Shown here: positions 36,941-44,947 of the stretch, one piece after another | How the letters are laid out: each line of letters opens with the position of its first letter | How positions within the stretch are numbered: position 1 is the first letter of the stretch | Source of the DNA: Actinomyces naeslundii | Lineage (GTDB): Bacteria > Actinomycetota > Actinomycetes > Actinomycetales > Actinomycetaceae | Length of the DNA: 64,000 nt | Reading direction: 5' to 3' | Assembly: GCF_001956585.1 (NCBI RefSeq) | Contig: NZ_MSRR01000003.1 | Coordinates: 1 to 64,000 of the forward strand | Notes under the pieces: generated by a model | Database searches by the model: none | What the model saw: the letters and a program-made list of their open reading frames with translations, nothing else | What the model was told of the DNA's origin: nothing | Made by a program: the position numbers and the translations under genes

Positions 36941-38329
36941 ATGATCACCGTTGATGCCGTGCGCAACGCTGTGCACACCTCCATGCCCGCCATCGTCTCG
37001 GACCTGACCGATCTGGTCACGATCCCCTCGGTCTCCGCCTCCAGCCACGACCAGTCCCAGGTCCGGCGCTCCGCCGAGGCCGTGGCCTCGCTCCTGCGCG
37101 ACAGCGGTCTGGACGCCGAGATCCTCTCTGTGCCCGCCCCGGACGGCGCCCCCGGCAGGCCCGCCGTCCTGGCCCACAAGGCGGGCCCCCAGGGCAGCCC
37201 GCACGTCCTGCTCTACTCCCACCACGACGTCCAGCCCGTCGGTGACCCGACCGGATGGGACCAGGCCGATCCCTTCACCGCCGAGCGGCGCGGTGAGCGA
37301 CTCTTCGGTCGCGGGACCGCCGACGACAAGGCCGGTGTCATCACCCACGCCCACGCCCTGCGGACCCTGGCCTCCCTGGCGGACGGCGAGCTGCCCTGCT
37401 CGGTGACGGTCTTCATCGAGGGGGAGGAGGAGGTCGGCAGCCCCTCCTTCGAGAGCTTCCTGACCACCTACCGTGACCGGCTCGCCTCCGACGTCATCGT
37501 CGTGGCCGACTCCTCCAACTGGAAGGTCGGCACGCCGTCCCTGACCACCCTGCTGCGCGGCGTCGTCCAGGTCGATGTCCGCCTCGACATGCTCGATCAC
37601 GCGCTTCACTCCGGCCAGTACGGCGGCCCGGTCCTGGACGCTGCCACCGCCATGTGCCGTCTGATCGCCTCCTGCCACGACGAGGCCGGTGACGTCGCCA
37701 TCGCCGGGCTGGTCAGCCGGCCTCAGGCCGATGCCGACTTCCCGGACTACCCGGAGGCCGACTTCCGCGCTGACGCAGGGGTCCTCGACGGCGTCGAGCT
37801 GGTCGGCACCGGTGATCTCACCGCACGGCTGTGGACCAAGCCCTCCCTGACTCTCATCGGTATGGACGTCACCCCGCTGGACCTGGCCGGCAACGTCCTG
37901 ACCCCCTCGTGCACCGCCCGCCTCTCGCTGCGCATCGCGCCGGGGCAGGACCCCGCCGAGGCGCAGGCGGCACTGGTCGCCCATCTGGAGAAGCACGTGC
38001 CCTTCGGCGGCCGGCTGACCGTCGAGGGCCGCGAGGCCGGTCCGGCCTTCGACGGCTCCGAGACCACCCCCGCCTCCGAGGCTGCCCGCTGGGCGCTGTC
38101 CACCGCCTGGAGCACCGAGGCCGTCAACATCGGCCAGGGCGGTTCCATCCCCTTCATCGCCACTCTCAAGGAGACCTTCCCCGAGGCCCAGGTGCTCGTC
38201 ACCGGTATCGAGGACCCCGACACCCGCGCCCACAGTGAGAACGAGTCCATGCACCTGGGCGAGCTCGAGCACATCGTCGTCGCAGAGGCCCTCCTGCTGG
38301 CCCGACTCGGCGACGCCATCGCCTCATGA
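36941..38329 (+). CDS. M20-family dipeptidase
   Basis: 462 residues, a cytosolic two-zinc peptidase. Metal ligands appear in YSHHDVQPVG (about 89-98), GRGTADDKAG (about 124-133), FIEGEEEVGS (general base Glu and ligand) and VVADSSNW. HSENESMHLGELE near the end holds the last His ligand. A dimerisation insert lies between. The gene is leaderless. It is a dipeptidase of broad type; relatives cleave N-acyl amino acids, so exact specificity is open. Confidence 0.88.
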   Translation: MITVDAVRNAVHTSMPAIVSDLTDLVTIPSVSASSHDQSQVRRSAEAVASLLRDSGLDAEILSVPAPDGAPGRPAVLAHKAGPQGSPHVLLYSHHDVQPVGDPTGWDQADPFTAERRGERLFGRGTADDKAGVITHAHALRTLASLADGELPCSVTVFIEGEEEVGSPSFESFLTTYRDRLASDVIVVADSSNWKVGTPSLTTLLRGVVQVDVRLDMLDHALHSGQYGGPVLDAATAMCRLIASCHDEAGDVAIAGLVSRPQADADFPDYPEADFRADAGVLDGVELVGTGDLTARLWTKPSLTLIGMDVTPLDLAGNVLTPSCTARLSLRIAPGQDPAEAQAALVAHLEKHVPFGGRLTVEGREAGPAFDGSETTPASEAARWALSTAWSTEAVNIGQGGSIPFIATLKETFPEAQVLVTGIEDPDTRAHSENESMHLGELEHIVVAEALLLARLGDAIAS

Positions 38330-38369
38330 CGTCTCCCGTACGCCGGCACTGCTCCCTCCGGGCCGCGGT

Positions 38370-39620
38370 ATGAGGGTCCTCCTCGCTCCTGGGGGCTTAT
38401 GGCCCGAGCCGGCCGGAGTGCCGCTGGCCGGACTCGGCCGCGGTCTTCCGGCCGGCCGCGTCGCCGCCTGCCTGGCGCGCGGCTGGCAGGCGGCACGTCC
38501 CAGTGACGCTCTGACCCTGATGCCCATGTCCGACGGCGGCCCGGGATCGTCCCAGGCCATCGCTCCGGAGCGCATCGCCTCCCGTGAGGTCATCCAGGCA
38601 CAGGGACCGCTCGGACAGGTCCGCGAGGTGGATCTGGTGAGGATGGCTCCCAGTCCCTCAAACCCTGGCGGTCGGCGCCCCGGCGAGGGCGGGACCTGGT
38701 TCCTCGACGCCGCCCGCCTGCTGGCGGTCCCCCCCGACCCCGATAAGGCCGCCCAGGAAGCGCTTCGGGGAAGCAGCCATGGCCTGGGTCAGGTCATAGG
38801 CGTCGCCGTGGACCGTATGGCTCCTTCCGACACCCTCCTGGTCGGCCTGTCACGCGCTGCCGTCCACGACGGCGGGGCCGGAGTCCTGGACGCCCTCGGG
38901 GGCGCTTCTGCGGCCGCGGAGCTGCTTGCCGGGCGCAGCATCGGACTGGTCCTGGCTGACGACATCGCCCTGGGAGGACTGAGCGGGGCGGGCGCGGCTT
39001 TGACCAGGATCGCCGCCTTGAGCCCCCGGCAGGCTCAGGAGCTGGACCGCCGCGCCTGCGCCGCAGCCGCTGAGGCCGTGAGCACAGCCGAAGCCGGCGC
39101 ACCGCAGGTCTCCTCGAGGGGGCAGAGAATGCTCCCCGTCATCTCGGCGCTCGATGAGGCGGCGCTGCCTTCGTCTGCCACCGCGGACCTCGGTGGACCG
39201 CCTCGTCTGAGTGCCTCGACCTGGGGGACCGGCGCGGCCGGGGGCAGTGCCATGGTGCTGCGCGCCCTGGGGGCCTGGGCACGGCCCGGGGCCCGTGTCA
39301 TGGCGGAGATACTCGGCCTCTCCGAGGCGGTGTCAGGCCAGGACCTGGTGGTCACCGCCTCGGGTGAGCTCTACGACGTTCCGGCCGACGGGGTCGTAGG
39401 CGTCGTCGGCCACCATGCCGCCTCCCAGGCGCTGCCGGTTGCCATGGTGTGCGGGCGCTGCGTCACCACCCGCGGTGAGCTCGCCGGCGCCGGTATCTCC
39501 AACGCGTACAGCCTGCAGGAGCCCCATGCCGCTGAGTCGTGGGACGCCGTCGGTTCCGACGCGCTTCAGGACCGCTTGACGGATATGGGTGCCCGGTTGG
39601 CCCGCACGTGGTCGCGCTGA
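38370..39620 (+). CDS. Glycerate kinase family protein
   Basis: 416 residues. PMSDGGPGSSQAI matches the PMADGGEGT phosphate region of GarK-type glycerate kinases, and GTGAAGGSAMVLRALGAWARPGA the GAAGGLG-x-L block. LSEAVSGQDLVVTASGELYD matches the ADLVITGEG segment, but the Gly-Glu-Gly is altered to ASGELYD. The N-terminal MRVLLAPGGLWPEPA replaces the usual PDSFKG. These deviations make catalysis uncertain. ATG 38370 lacks a clear ribosome site; the frame is open 45 codons upstream into the dipeptidase end. Confidence 0.7.
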   Translation: MRVLLAPGGLWPEPAGVPLAGLGRGLPAGRVAACLARGWQAARPSDALTLMPMSDGGPGSSQAIAPERIASREVIQAQGPLGQVREVDLVRMAPSPSNPGGRRPGEGGTWFLDAARLLAVPPDPDKAAQEALRGSSHGLGQVIGVAVDRMAPSDTLLVGLSRAAVHDGGAGVLDALGGASAAAELLAGRSIGLVLADDIALGGLSGAGAALTRIAALSPRQAQELDRRACAAAAEAVSTAEAGAPQVSSRGQRMLPVISALDEAALPSSATADLGGPPRLSASTWGTGAAGGSAMVLRALGAWARPGARVMAEILGLSEAVSGQDLVVTASGELYDVPADGVVGVVGHHAASQALPVAMVCGRCVTTRGELAGAGISNAYSLQEPHAAESWDAVGSDALQDRLTDMGARLARTWSR

Positions 39621-39644
39621 GCCGGACGGAACGCGGTGCTCCCT

Positions 39645-39694
39645 GAACCAGCATTGACCAGCATGGACCAGCGCTGACCAGCGCCGCCCAGCGC
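39645..39694 (+). repeat. Five tandem 10-bp repeats around ACCAGC
   Basis: Units GAACCAGCAT, TGACCAGCAT, GGACCAGCGC, TGACCAGCGC and CGCCCAGCGC follow without gaps between the convergent glycerate kinase and lacI genes. The 10-bp period is about one helical turn. No gene lies here. Confidence 0.6.
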
Positions 39695-39718
39695 GCTGCG
39701 GCGGAGTGCGCCTACGGC

Positions 39719-40732
39719 TCAGTCGATGAAAGCCGCGGCCGTCGAGTCGCGCACGATGAGGTCGGGGGCGAAGAGCATCTCGGTGTCGGTTGGCCGCTCT
39801 CCGTCGAGCTGGGCCAGCAGCGTGGACACGGCCGCCCGGCAGATAGAGCCCACGGGCTGACGCACCGTGGTCAGCGGTGGGTCGGTCATGGGAATGAGCG
39901 GTGAGTCGTCGTAGCCGATGACGGAGACGTCGTGCGGCACGGATCTGCCGGTCTGACGCACCCCGTGGACGACTCCGAGGGCCATGACGTCCGAGGAGCA
40001 CACGATGCCGGTACACCCCTGCTCGAGCAGGTGCAGTGCAGCGCTGATACCGCCCTCGTAGGTGTAGAGCGTCTCAACGATCCGCAGGGGCTCCTGGGGC
40101 AGGCCCTCCCTCATGGCGTCCTCGTAGCCGGACCGCTTGCGCTGAGCCGGGACCATGCGCATCGGCCCCATGGCCAGCCCGATGCGTTGGTGTCCCAGGG
40201 CAATGAGATGGTCCACAGCCATCCGGGTCGCCCGGCGGTCATCGGTCGCGAAGCCCGGGGCCTTGATGGTCGGTGCGTTGCCGTTGACCGTCACCAGTGG
40301 AACGCCGCGCTCACGCAGACGCTGGTAGCGGGTGACGTCGCCGGTGGTGTCCGCGTGGCGCCCGGAGACGAAGATGATCCCTGCGACGCCCCGGTCCACC
40401 AGCATCTCGATGTACTCGTCCTCGCTGATGCCACCGGGTGTCTGGGTGCACAGCAGCGGGGTGTGTCCGGAAGGGGCCAGGAGCTGCTCGATCTGCTGGG
40501 CGAACAAGGGAAAGATCGGATTGCTCAGCTCCGGCACGATCAGTCCCATGAGGCCCCGCGACGACTGGTGCACGGACTCGGGTCGCTCGTAGCCGAGGAT
40601 GTCGAGTGCCGCGAGCACCTGCCGCCGAGTCGAGTCGGCCACGTTGGACTTTCCGTTGAGCACACGCGAGACGGTGGCGGTGGACACGCCTGCCTGGTCA
40701 GCGATGTCGGTGAGAGTGAGTCTCTGCGGCAT
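39719..40732 (-). CDS. LacI-family repressor of the sugar-uptake operon
   Basis: 337 residues. The LacI HTH occupies 5-30 (LTDIADQAGVSTATVSRVL), with the hinge helix RRQVLAALDILGYE. The effector domain (60-337) has the periplasmic-binding fold: GLIVPELSNPIFP, GIIFVSGRHAD, DDRRATRMAVDHLIALGHQRIG and IGYDDSPLIP. The ATG lies 6 nt after a -10 box. It is downstream of malG in the same direction but with its own promoter, and likely controls the malEFG genes in response to a maltose-type sugar. Confidence 0.88.
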   Translation of the reverse strand: MPQRLTLTDIADQAGVSTATVSRVLNGKSNVADSTRRQVLAALDILGYERPESVHQSSRGLMGLIVPELSNPIFPLFAQQIEQLLAPSGHTPLLCTQTPGGISEDEYIEMLVDRGVAGIIFVSGRHADTTGDVTRYQRLRERGVPLVTVNGNAPTIKAPGFATDDRRATRMAVDHLIALGHQRIGLAMGPMRMVPAQRKRSGYEDAMREGLPQEPLRIVETLYTYEGGISAALHLLEQGCTGIVCSSDVMALGVVHGVRQTGRSVPHDVSVIGYDDSPLIPMTDPPLTTVRQPVGSICRAAVSTLLAQLDGERPTDTEMLFAPDLIVRDSTAAAFID

Positions 40733-40738
40733 AAGTGA

Positions 40739-40744
40739 ATCCTA
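40739..40744 (-). promoter_or_regulatory. Leaderless -10 box for lacI
   Basis: Minus strand TAGGAT, 6 nt, ATG at 40732. The -10 overlaps a GATTCAC motif that recurs upstream and could be an autoregulatory half-site. Confidence 0.55.
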
Positions 40745-40842
40745 CGAGGATCGGTGAAGGTCTAGGGGCCACTTCGCGTGAACAGACGGTGGTTCGTCGT
40801 CCGGCCCTCCAGCCGCAATCCTCGCAGATCAGGGGCTGTTCT

Positions 40843-40888
40843 CGTGAATCAAGGGCGGCGACAAGGCGCCTCACGCCTCTGATTCACG
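40843..40888. promoter_or_regulatory. Long-loop inverted repeat between malG and lacI
   Basis: CGTGAATCA (40843-40851) and TGATTCACG (40880-40888) are perfectly complementary with a 28-nt loop. It may terminate malG or act as paired operator half-sites; GTGAATC also occurs at 40736 beside the lacI promoter. Confidence 0.4.
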
Positions 40889-40931
40889 CTGCTGGGACGG
40901 GGCAGGAGAGGTGGAGCGGTGTAGCCCACGT

Positions 40932-41849
40932 TCAGCCCTTGACTGCGCCGGAGATCGAGCCACCGACGATGTAGCGTTGGAGGTACTGGAACAGTGCGAT
41001 CACCGGAGCCATGGTGAGAACCGCACCAGCGGCGAAGATCCCCAGGTTGTTGGAGCGGTCACCGACGAGCATGCCGTAGAGCCCCACCGCCAGGGTCTTC
41101 TGGGAGTTGTCGGTCAGGATGATCGACCCCAGGAGGAACTCACTGATGACACCGACGAAGGCCAGTAGGAAGGTCGTGGCGATGATCGGTTTGAGTGTGG
41201 GCAGCAGGATGATTCTGAAGACCTGCCAGTGGGTGCAGCCGTCGATGATGGCGGCCTCATCGAGCTCACGGGGGATGGTGTCGAAGGTTCCCTTGATGAG
41301 CCACACCTGACCCAGGGCCCCACCCATGAGCGCCAGGCTGTAGCCGGCGAGCGTGTTCAGACCAAGGGAGGGGACGACCTGGCCGATGTCGGAGATCATC
41401 GTGTAGATGGCGATCATGGACAGGATCGCCGGGAACATCATGATCAGGAGCAGGGCCAGCAGACCTCCGCGACGTCCGGTGAAACGGAAGCGGGAGAAGG
41501 CGTAGGCCCCGAGCAGGGAGAGAAATACCTGGGCGGTAGCCACTACCGAGCAGATGATGATGGTGTTGAGGTACCAGCGCAGGAAGGGGCCGCGCGCTCC
41601 CGCCAGCAGGTTCTGGTAGTTGACCAGACTTACCTTGGTGGGGATGAGGCCGGTGGAGGCCACCGTTCCCAGCGGGTTGAGGGAGGCGGAGATGACGTAG
41701 AGGACGGGGAAGGCGGCGAAGACAAGGGCGACGACGCCGACAACGTGCCTCCATCCGATCTCACGGAACCATCGGGAGAACGGCATGTGGTTCTCTGCCG
41801 GCAGGACGTTCTCGGAGCTTTTGGACACGGTTTTGGAAGAGGTGCTCAT
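40932..41849 (-). CDS. malG: Maltose-type ABC importer permease MalG
   Basis: 305 residues with six transmembrane helices. The ATPase-contact EAA motif is ELDEAAIIDGCTHWQVFRII (about 209-228). The N-terminal 30 residues are hydrophilic. GLIPTKVSLVNYQNLL and QTLQRYIVGGSISGAVKG-like terminal sequence (LQRYIVGGSISGAVKG) are typical of MalG. It follows malF by 32 nt. No ATPase gene is present, so a shared MsmK/MsmX-type ATPase elsewhere is expected. Confidence 0.9.
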   Translation of the reverse strand: MSTSSKTVSKSSENVLPAENHMPFSRWFREIGWRHVVGVVALVFAAFPVLYVISASLNPLGTVASTGLIPTKVSLVNYQNLLAGARGPFLRWYLNTIIICSVVATAQVFLSLLGAYAFSRFRFTGRRGGLLALLLIMMFPAILSMIAIYTMISDIGQVVPSLGLNTLAGYSLALMGGALGQVWLIKGTFDTIPRELDEAAIIDGCTHWQVFRIILLPTLKPIIATTFLLAFVGVISEFLLGSIILTDNSQKTLAVGLYGMLVGDRSNNLGIFAAGAVLTMAPVIALFQYLQRYIVGGSISGAVKG

Positions 41850-41881
41850 AGTGATTCTGTTCTTTCCGCAATCGACTCGGG

Positions 41882-43459
41882 TCAGTTGACGTCTTCGAGC
41901 TTCTTGGTGGCCCGGAACTGCAAAGCGGCCAGGACGCCGGTCACGGCGAACAGGATGACCGAGACGGCCGAGGCGAATCCGAAGTCGGAGCCGGAGCGGC
42001 CGAAGGCGATGCGGTAGACCATTGAAATGAGGATGTCGGTACCGCCGCGCGTGTACTCGCCGGCGGGGAATGGACCGCCCTCAGTCAGCAGCTGGATGGC
42101 GTTGAAGTTGTTGAAGTTGAAGGCAAAGGTGCTCACCAGCAGAGGGGCGACGGCGACCAGGAGCAATGGGGTGATGATGCGCAAGGTGGCCTGCATCCCG
42201 GTGGCACCGTCCATCTTGGCGGCCTCTTTGACGTCCCCTGAGATGGACTGAAGCGCTCCGGTACACACGATGAACATGTAGGGGAATCCCATCCAGGTAT
42301 TCGTCAGCAGAACGGCGATCTTCGCCATGGTCGGGTCGGACAACCACGGGATATTGAGGTGCAGCATCTGGTTGATGAGGCCGAAGTCTTGGTTGTAGAA
42401 GTTGGACCAGATGAGCAGTGAGATGAAGCCCGGCACGGCGTAGGGCAGCAGGAGGAAGGACCGGTAGAGTTTCTTGCCCTTGATACGGTCGTCGTTGAGC
42501 GTCAACGCCAGGAAGAAACCGAGACAGAATGTGAGCAGCACCGAGCCAAAGGCGAAGATGACCGTCCAGGTGAAGGCCTTGAGGAACTGGGAGGCCAGGT
42601 TGCCTTCAGTGAACAGTCGAGAGTAATTGGCCAGGCCCACGTTCTGCTTCCAGGACTGGGCCAGGCTCTCACCCTTGGCATTGACGAAGTGCTCTGACAA
42701 CCCCACCTTCTTGACGGAGTAAACGTTCCCGGTCGCGGTGTTGGTGATGGTGTCGGAGGACTTGTCGTACACCATTTGCTTGGTACCCTCGAACGCGGTT
42801 CTCACGCCCTGGACCTTGACCGTGGTCTTATCGGAGAAAGGAACCGACATGGAGGCGATATCCTCGTAAGCGGCATTGATCTGCCTGGGGGACAGGATCG
42901 TGTAACCGCTGGCTCTGGTCACCACCCCGTCCTCGATGGTGACGGTGGAAGCGTTAACCTTCTCCATCTTCTTTCCATCACTTCCCCGCAGAACCTCGTT
43001 GGTCTTGGGGTTGACCAGGAACAGCGAGAAGGGGCCCTGAGTGACATCGCCGTCGGTGGCGACCGACAGCCCGTAGGTTGGGGAGTCCTTCGTGCGGACC
43101 ATGGAGTTATTGGTGATGGCGGTGATCGCTTCCTCCTTCGTCCCACGGTAGCCGTCCCCGAAGTTGGTGAAGGAGGTCTGGATAGTCAGGATGATTGGGA
43201 TGATGAGAAAGACTGTTAGGAAGAACGTGCCGGGAAAGAGGTACTTGGCCGGTACGAACCGTTTTGTCGAGTACAGCAGGAACATGGCCGCCGTGGCGAG
43301 GAGGACGACTCCCAGCCACAACCACATCCGGTAGGTGATGAGAAGCGGAACGAGATAGATCGCGGATACCAGCGTGAGGGAGAGAACCACGATGCGTCCG
43401 ACGACGCCTCGGATGGTGGTGCTCTTCTCCCTTGGGGTTGTGACGGATGCGGGCGTCAT
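41882..43459 (-). CDS. malF: Maltose-type ABC importer permease MalF
   Basis: 525 residues. Hydrophobic helices occupy 25-95. A large outer-face loop of about 180 residues (FTNFGDGYRGTKEEA to the YSRLFTEG region) follows, as in E. coli MalF, whose P2 loop contacts MalE. Six further helices and the EAA motif VKEAAKMDGATGMQATLRII end the protein. It pairs with MalG to form the channel. The ATG is preceded by GGAAAGGAC. Confidence 0.9.
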   Translation of the reverse strand: MTPASVTTPREKSTTIRGVVGRIVVLSLTLVSAIYLVPLLITYRMWLWLGVVLLATAAMFLLYSTKRFVPAKYLFPGTFFLTVFLIIPIILTIQTSFTNFGDGYRGTKEEAITAITNNSMVRTKDSPTYGLSVATDGDVTQGPFSLFLVNPKTNEVLRGSDGKKMEKVNASTVTIEDGVVTRASGYTILSPRQINAAYEDIASMSVPFSDKTTVKVQGVRTAFEGTKQMVYDKSSDTITNTATGNVYSVKKVGLSEHFVNAKGESLAQSWKQNVGLANYSRLFTEGNLASQFLKAFTWTVIFAFGSVLLTFCLGFFLALTLNDDRIKGKKLYRSFLLLPYAVPGFISLLIWSNFYNQDFGLINQMLHLNIPWLSDPTMAKIAVLLTNTWMGFPYMFIVCTGALQSISGDVKEAAKMDGATGMQATLRIITPLLLVAVAPLLVSTFAFNFNNFNAIQLLTEGGPFPAGEYTRGGTDILISMVYRIAFGRSGSDFGFASAVSVILFAVTGVLAALQFRATKKLEDVN

Positions 43460-43550
43460 TGTCGGCAGGTCCTTTCCAAAGTATGGGAAAGTAGAAAAGA
43501 GAATCGTGGGACGGCGGAGGAACGGTTCTTTCCGGGGGACCGGCGTTGGT

Positions 43551-44834
43551 CTATGAGCCCTCGATCGAGGACTTGATAGTCTTACCGACTCCGGTCATGG
43601 TGCTGGCAGGATCTGCGCCCGCGACGATGTTGGCCTGAGCCCGCCCTAGCGGTTCCCATACTGACGACATGGCCGGGATCGCGGGCATGGGGTCTGCCTT
43701 GGCGGAGAGTTCCGCGAAGGCAACCATGTCGGGCCGTTCCGTTTTCAGCTTCTCGGCGAGATCCTTCTGTGCCGGAGGAAGCTCGTTGGACGGGAACATC
43801 GAGGCCGCGAAGGTCATGTCCTTGGCGGCGTCGGCTACGAAGGTCTCAGCGAATGCCTTGTTCTTGCCGTTGGAGGCCACGTAGAAGCAGTTGACCCCCA
43901 CGAAGGGACGAGCCTGGCTTCCCCGAATGTCCTTAAAGCCCGGGATCCGGGTGAGCTGGTAATCGATACCGGCCTTCTTGATGTCCGCCAGGGCCCACGG
44001 TCCGGAGATGAGATAGGGAGCCTTGCCGTCGGTGAACAAGGAGATGTGGTTAGCGGCGGTAACCGACTTCCTTAAGACTCCCTGCTGGCCGAGCTGCCGG
44101 ATCTTCTCCGCAGCCTTGATCGATCCCTCCTTGCCGATGCCGAGGTCCTTGGAGTTGTACGAGCCATCGGGGTTCTTTCCGAACAGGTAGCCTCCTGCTG
44201 CGGTGTAGATCGGCTCCATGTTGTAGGCGTCGCCCTTCTCGTCGACGGCCTGGGACAAGACGAGCGCGGTACCGGCCGCCGTTCCGGCTTCGACCATCTC
44301 CTCGATGCTAGTCGGTTGGGTGACGGAGGTCAGCGCCTTGTTGACGAAGAGGCCCAGGCACTCGACGGCGTACGGAGCTCCGTAGATCTGGCCGTCGTAC
44401 GTGACCGCCTTGAGAGCGATGTCGGAATAGTTCGCCTCGGCCTCGGGGCTCAGGACGACTGGGCGGATGGCGCTGTTCTGCACCAAGTTACCGATCCAGT
44501 CGTGCGCGCCGACGACGATGTCAGGGCCGTTGCCGGCCTGGTTGGCGGTCACGAAGTTGGGCTGCAGGTCGTTGGCGACGATCTGGACCGCTACCGAGAT
44601 GCCCTGCTTGTCACCCCAGCTCTTGGCGATCTCCTTGAGTGAGTCAGCCTTCTTCTGATCGGCCCAGATGACCAGGTCGGCGTTGGAATCGCCGCCGGAG
44701 GCCCCGGATGCCTGCTGGTCAGTCCCCCCAGCGGCCGAACTGTTGGAGCTACGCGGGCTGGAGCAGGCTGCAACGGTTGAAACAGTGGTGGCGACGGCGG
44801 CCATTGTCAGGAAGGACCGGCGGGTGGGTGCCAC
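43551..44834 (-). CDS. malE: Sugar-binding lipoprotein MalE with Tat-type signal
   Basis: 427 residues. The start is the GTG at 44834, with AAGGAG at good spacing; the frame extends 28 codons upstream from a TTG. The leader VAPTRRSFLTMAAVATTVST-VAAC combines a twin-arginine RRSFLT with a lipobox cysteine at 24, suggesting folded export and lipid anchoring. The mature part is a solute-binding fold (LVIWADQKKADSLKEIAKSW, ISGPWALADIKKAGIDYQLT). It is the first gene after its own promoter and operator and feeds MalFG. A maltodextrin ligand is likely. Confidence 0.9.
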   Translation of the reverse strand: MAPTRRSFLTMAAVATTVSTVAACSSPRSSNSSAAGGTDQQASGASGGDSNADLVIWADQKKADSLKEIAKSWGDKQGISVAVQIVANDLQPNFVTANQAGNGPDIVVGAHDWIGNLVQNSAIRPVVLSPEAEANYSDIALKAVTYDGQIYGAPYAVECLGLFVNKALTSVTQPTSIEEMVEAGTAAGTALVLSQAVDEKGDAYNMEPIYTAAGGYLFGKNPDGSYNSKDLGIGKEGSIKAAEKIRQLGQQGVLRKSVTAANHISLFTDGKAPYLISGPWALADIKKAGIDYQLTRIPGFKDIRGSQARPFVGVNCFYVASNGKNKAFAETFVADAAKDMTFAASMFPSNELPPAQKDLAEKLKTERPDMVAFAELSAKADPMPAIPAMSSVWEPLGRAQANIVAGADPASTMTGVGKTIKSSIEGS

Positions 44835-44889
44835 AGGGATTCTCCTTCGAATCGGATCCATAAGCGGGGAGTTCCCCGCTTGGCACCAT

Positions 44890-44937
44890 AATTTAATCGG
44901 CTGCTGTAATGACTGCAAGAGGTAAATAAACCTTGCA
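44890..44937 (-). promoter_or_regulatory. malE promoter with overlapping operator-like dyad
   Basis: Minus strand TTGCAG (44918-44913), 17 bp, TAAATT (44895-44890): a near-consensus promoter. TGCAA (44914-44918) and TTGCA (44933-44937), with GGT/ACC inside, form an imperfect palindrome covering the -35, as expected for a LacI-family operator. Confidence 0.7.
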
Positions 44938-44947
44938 TTCAGGTGTG

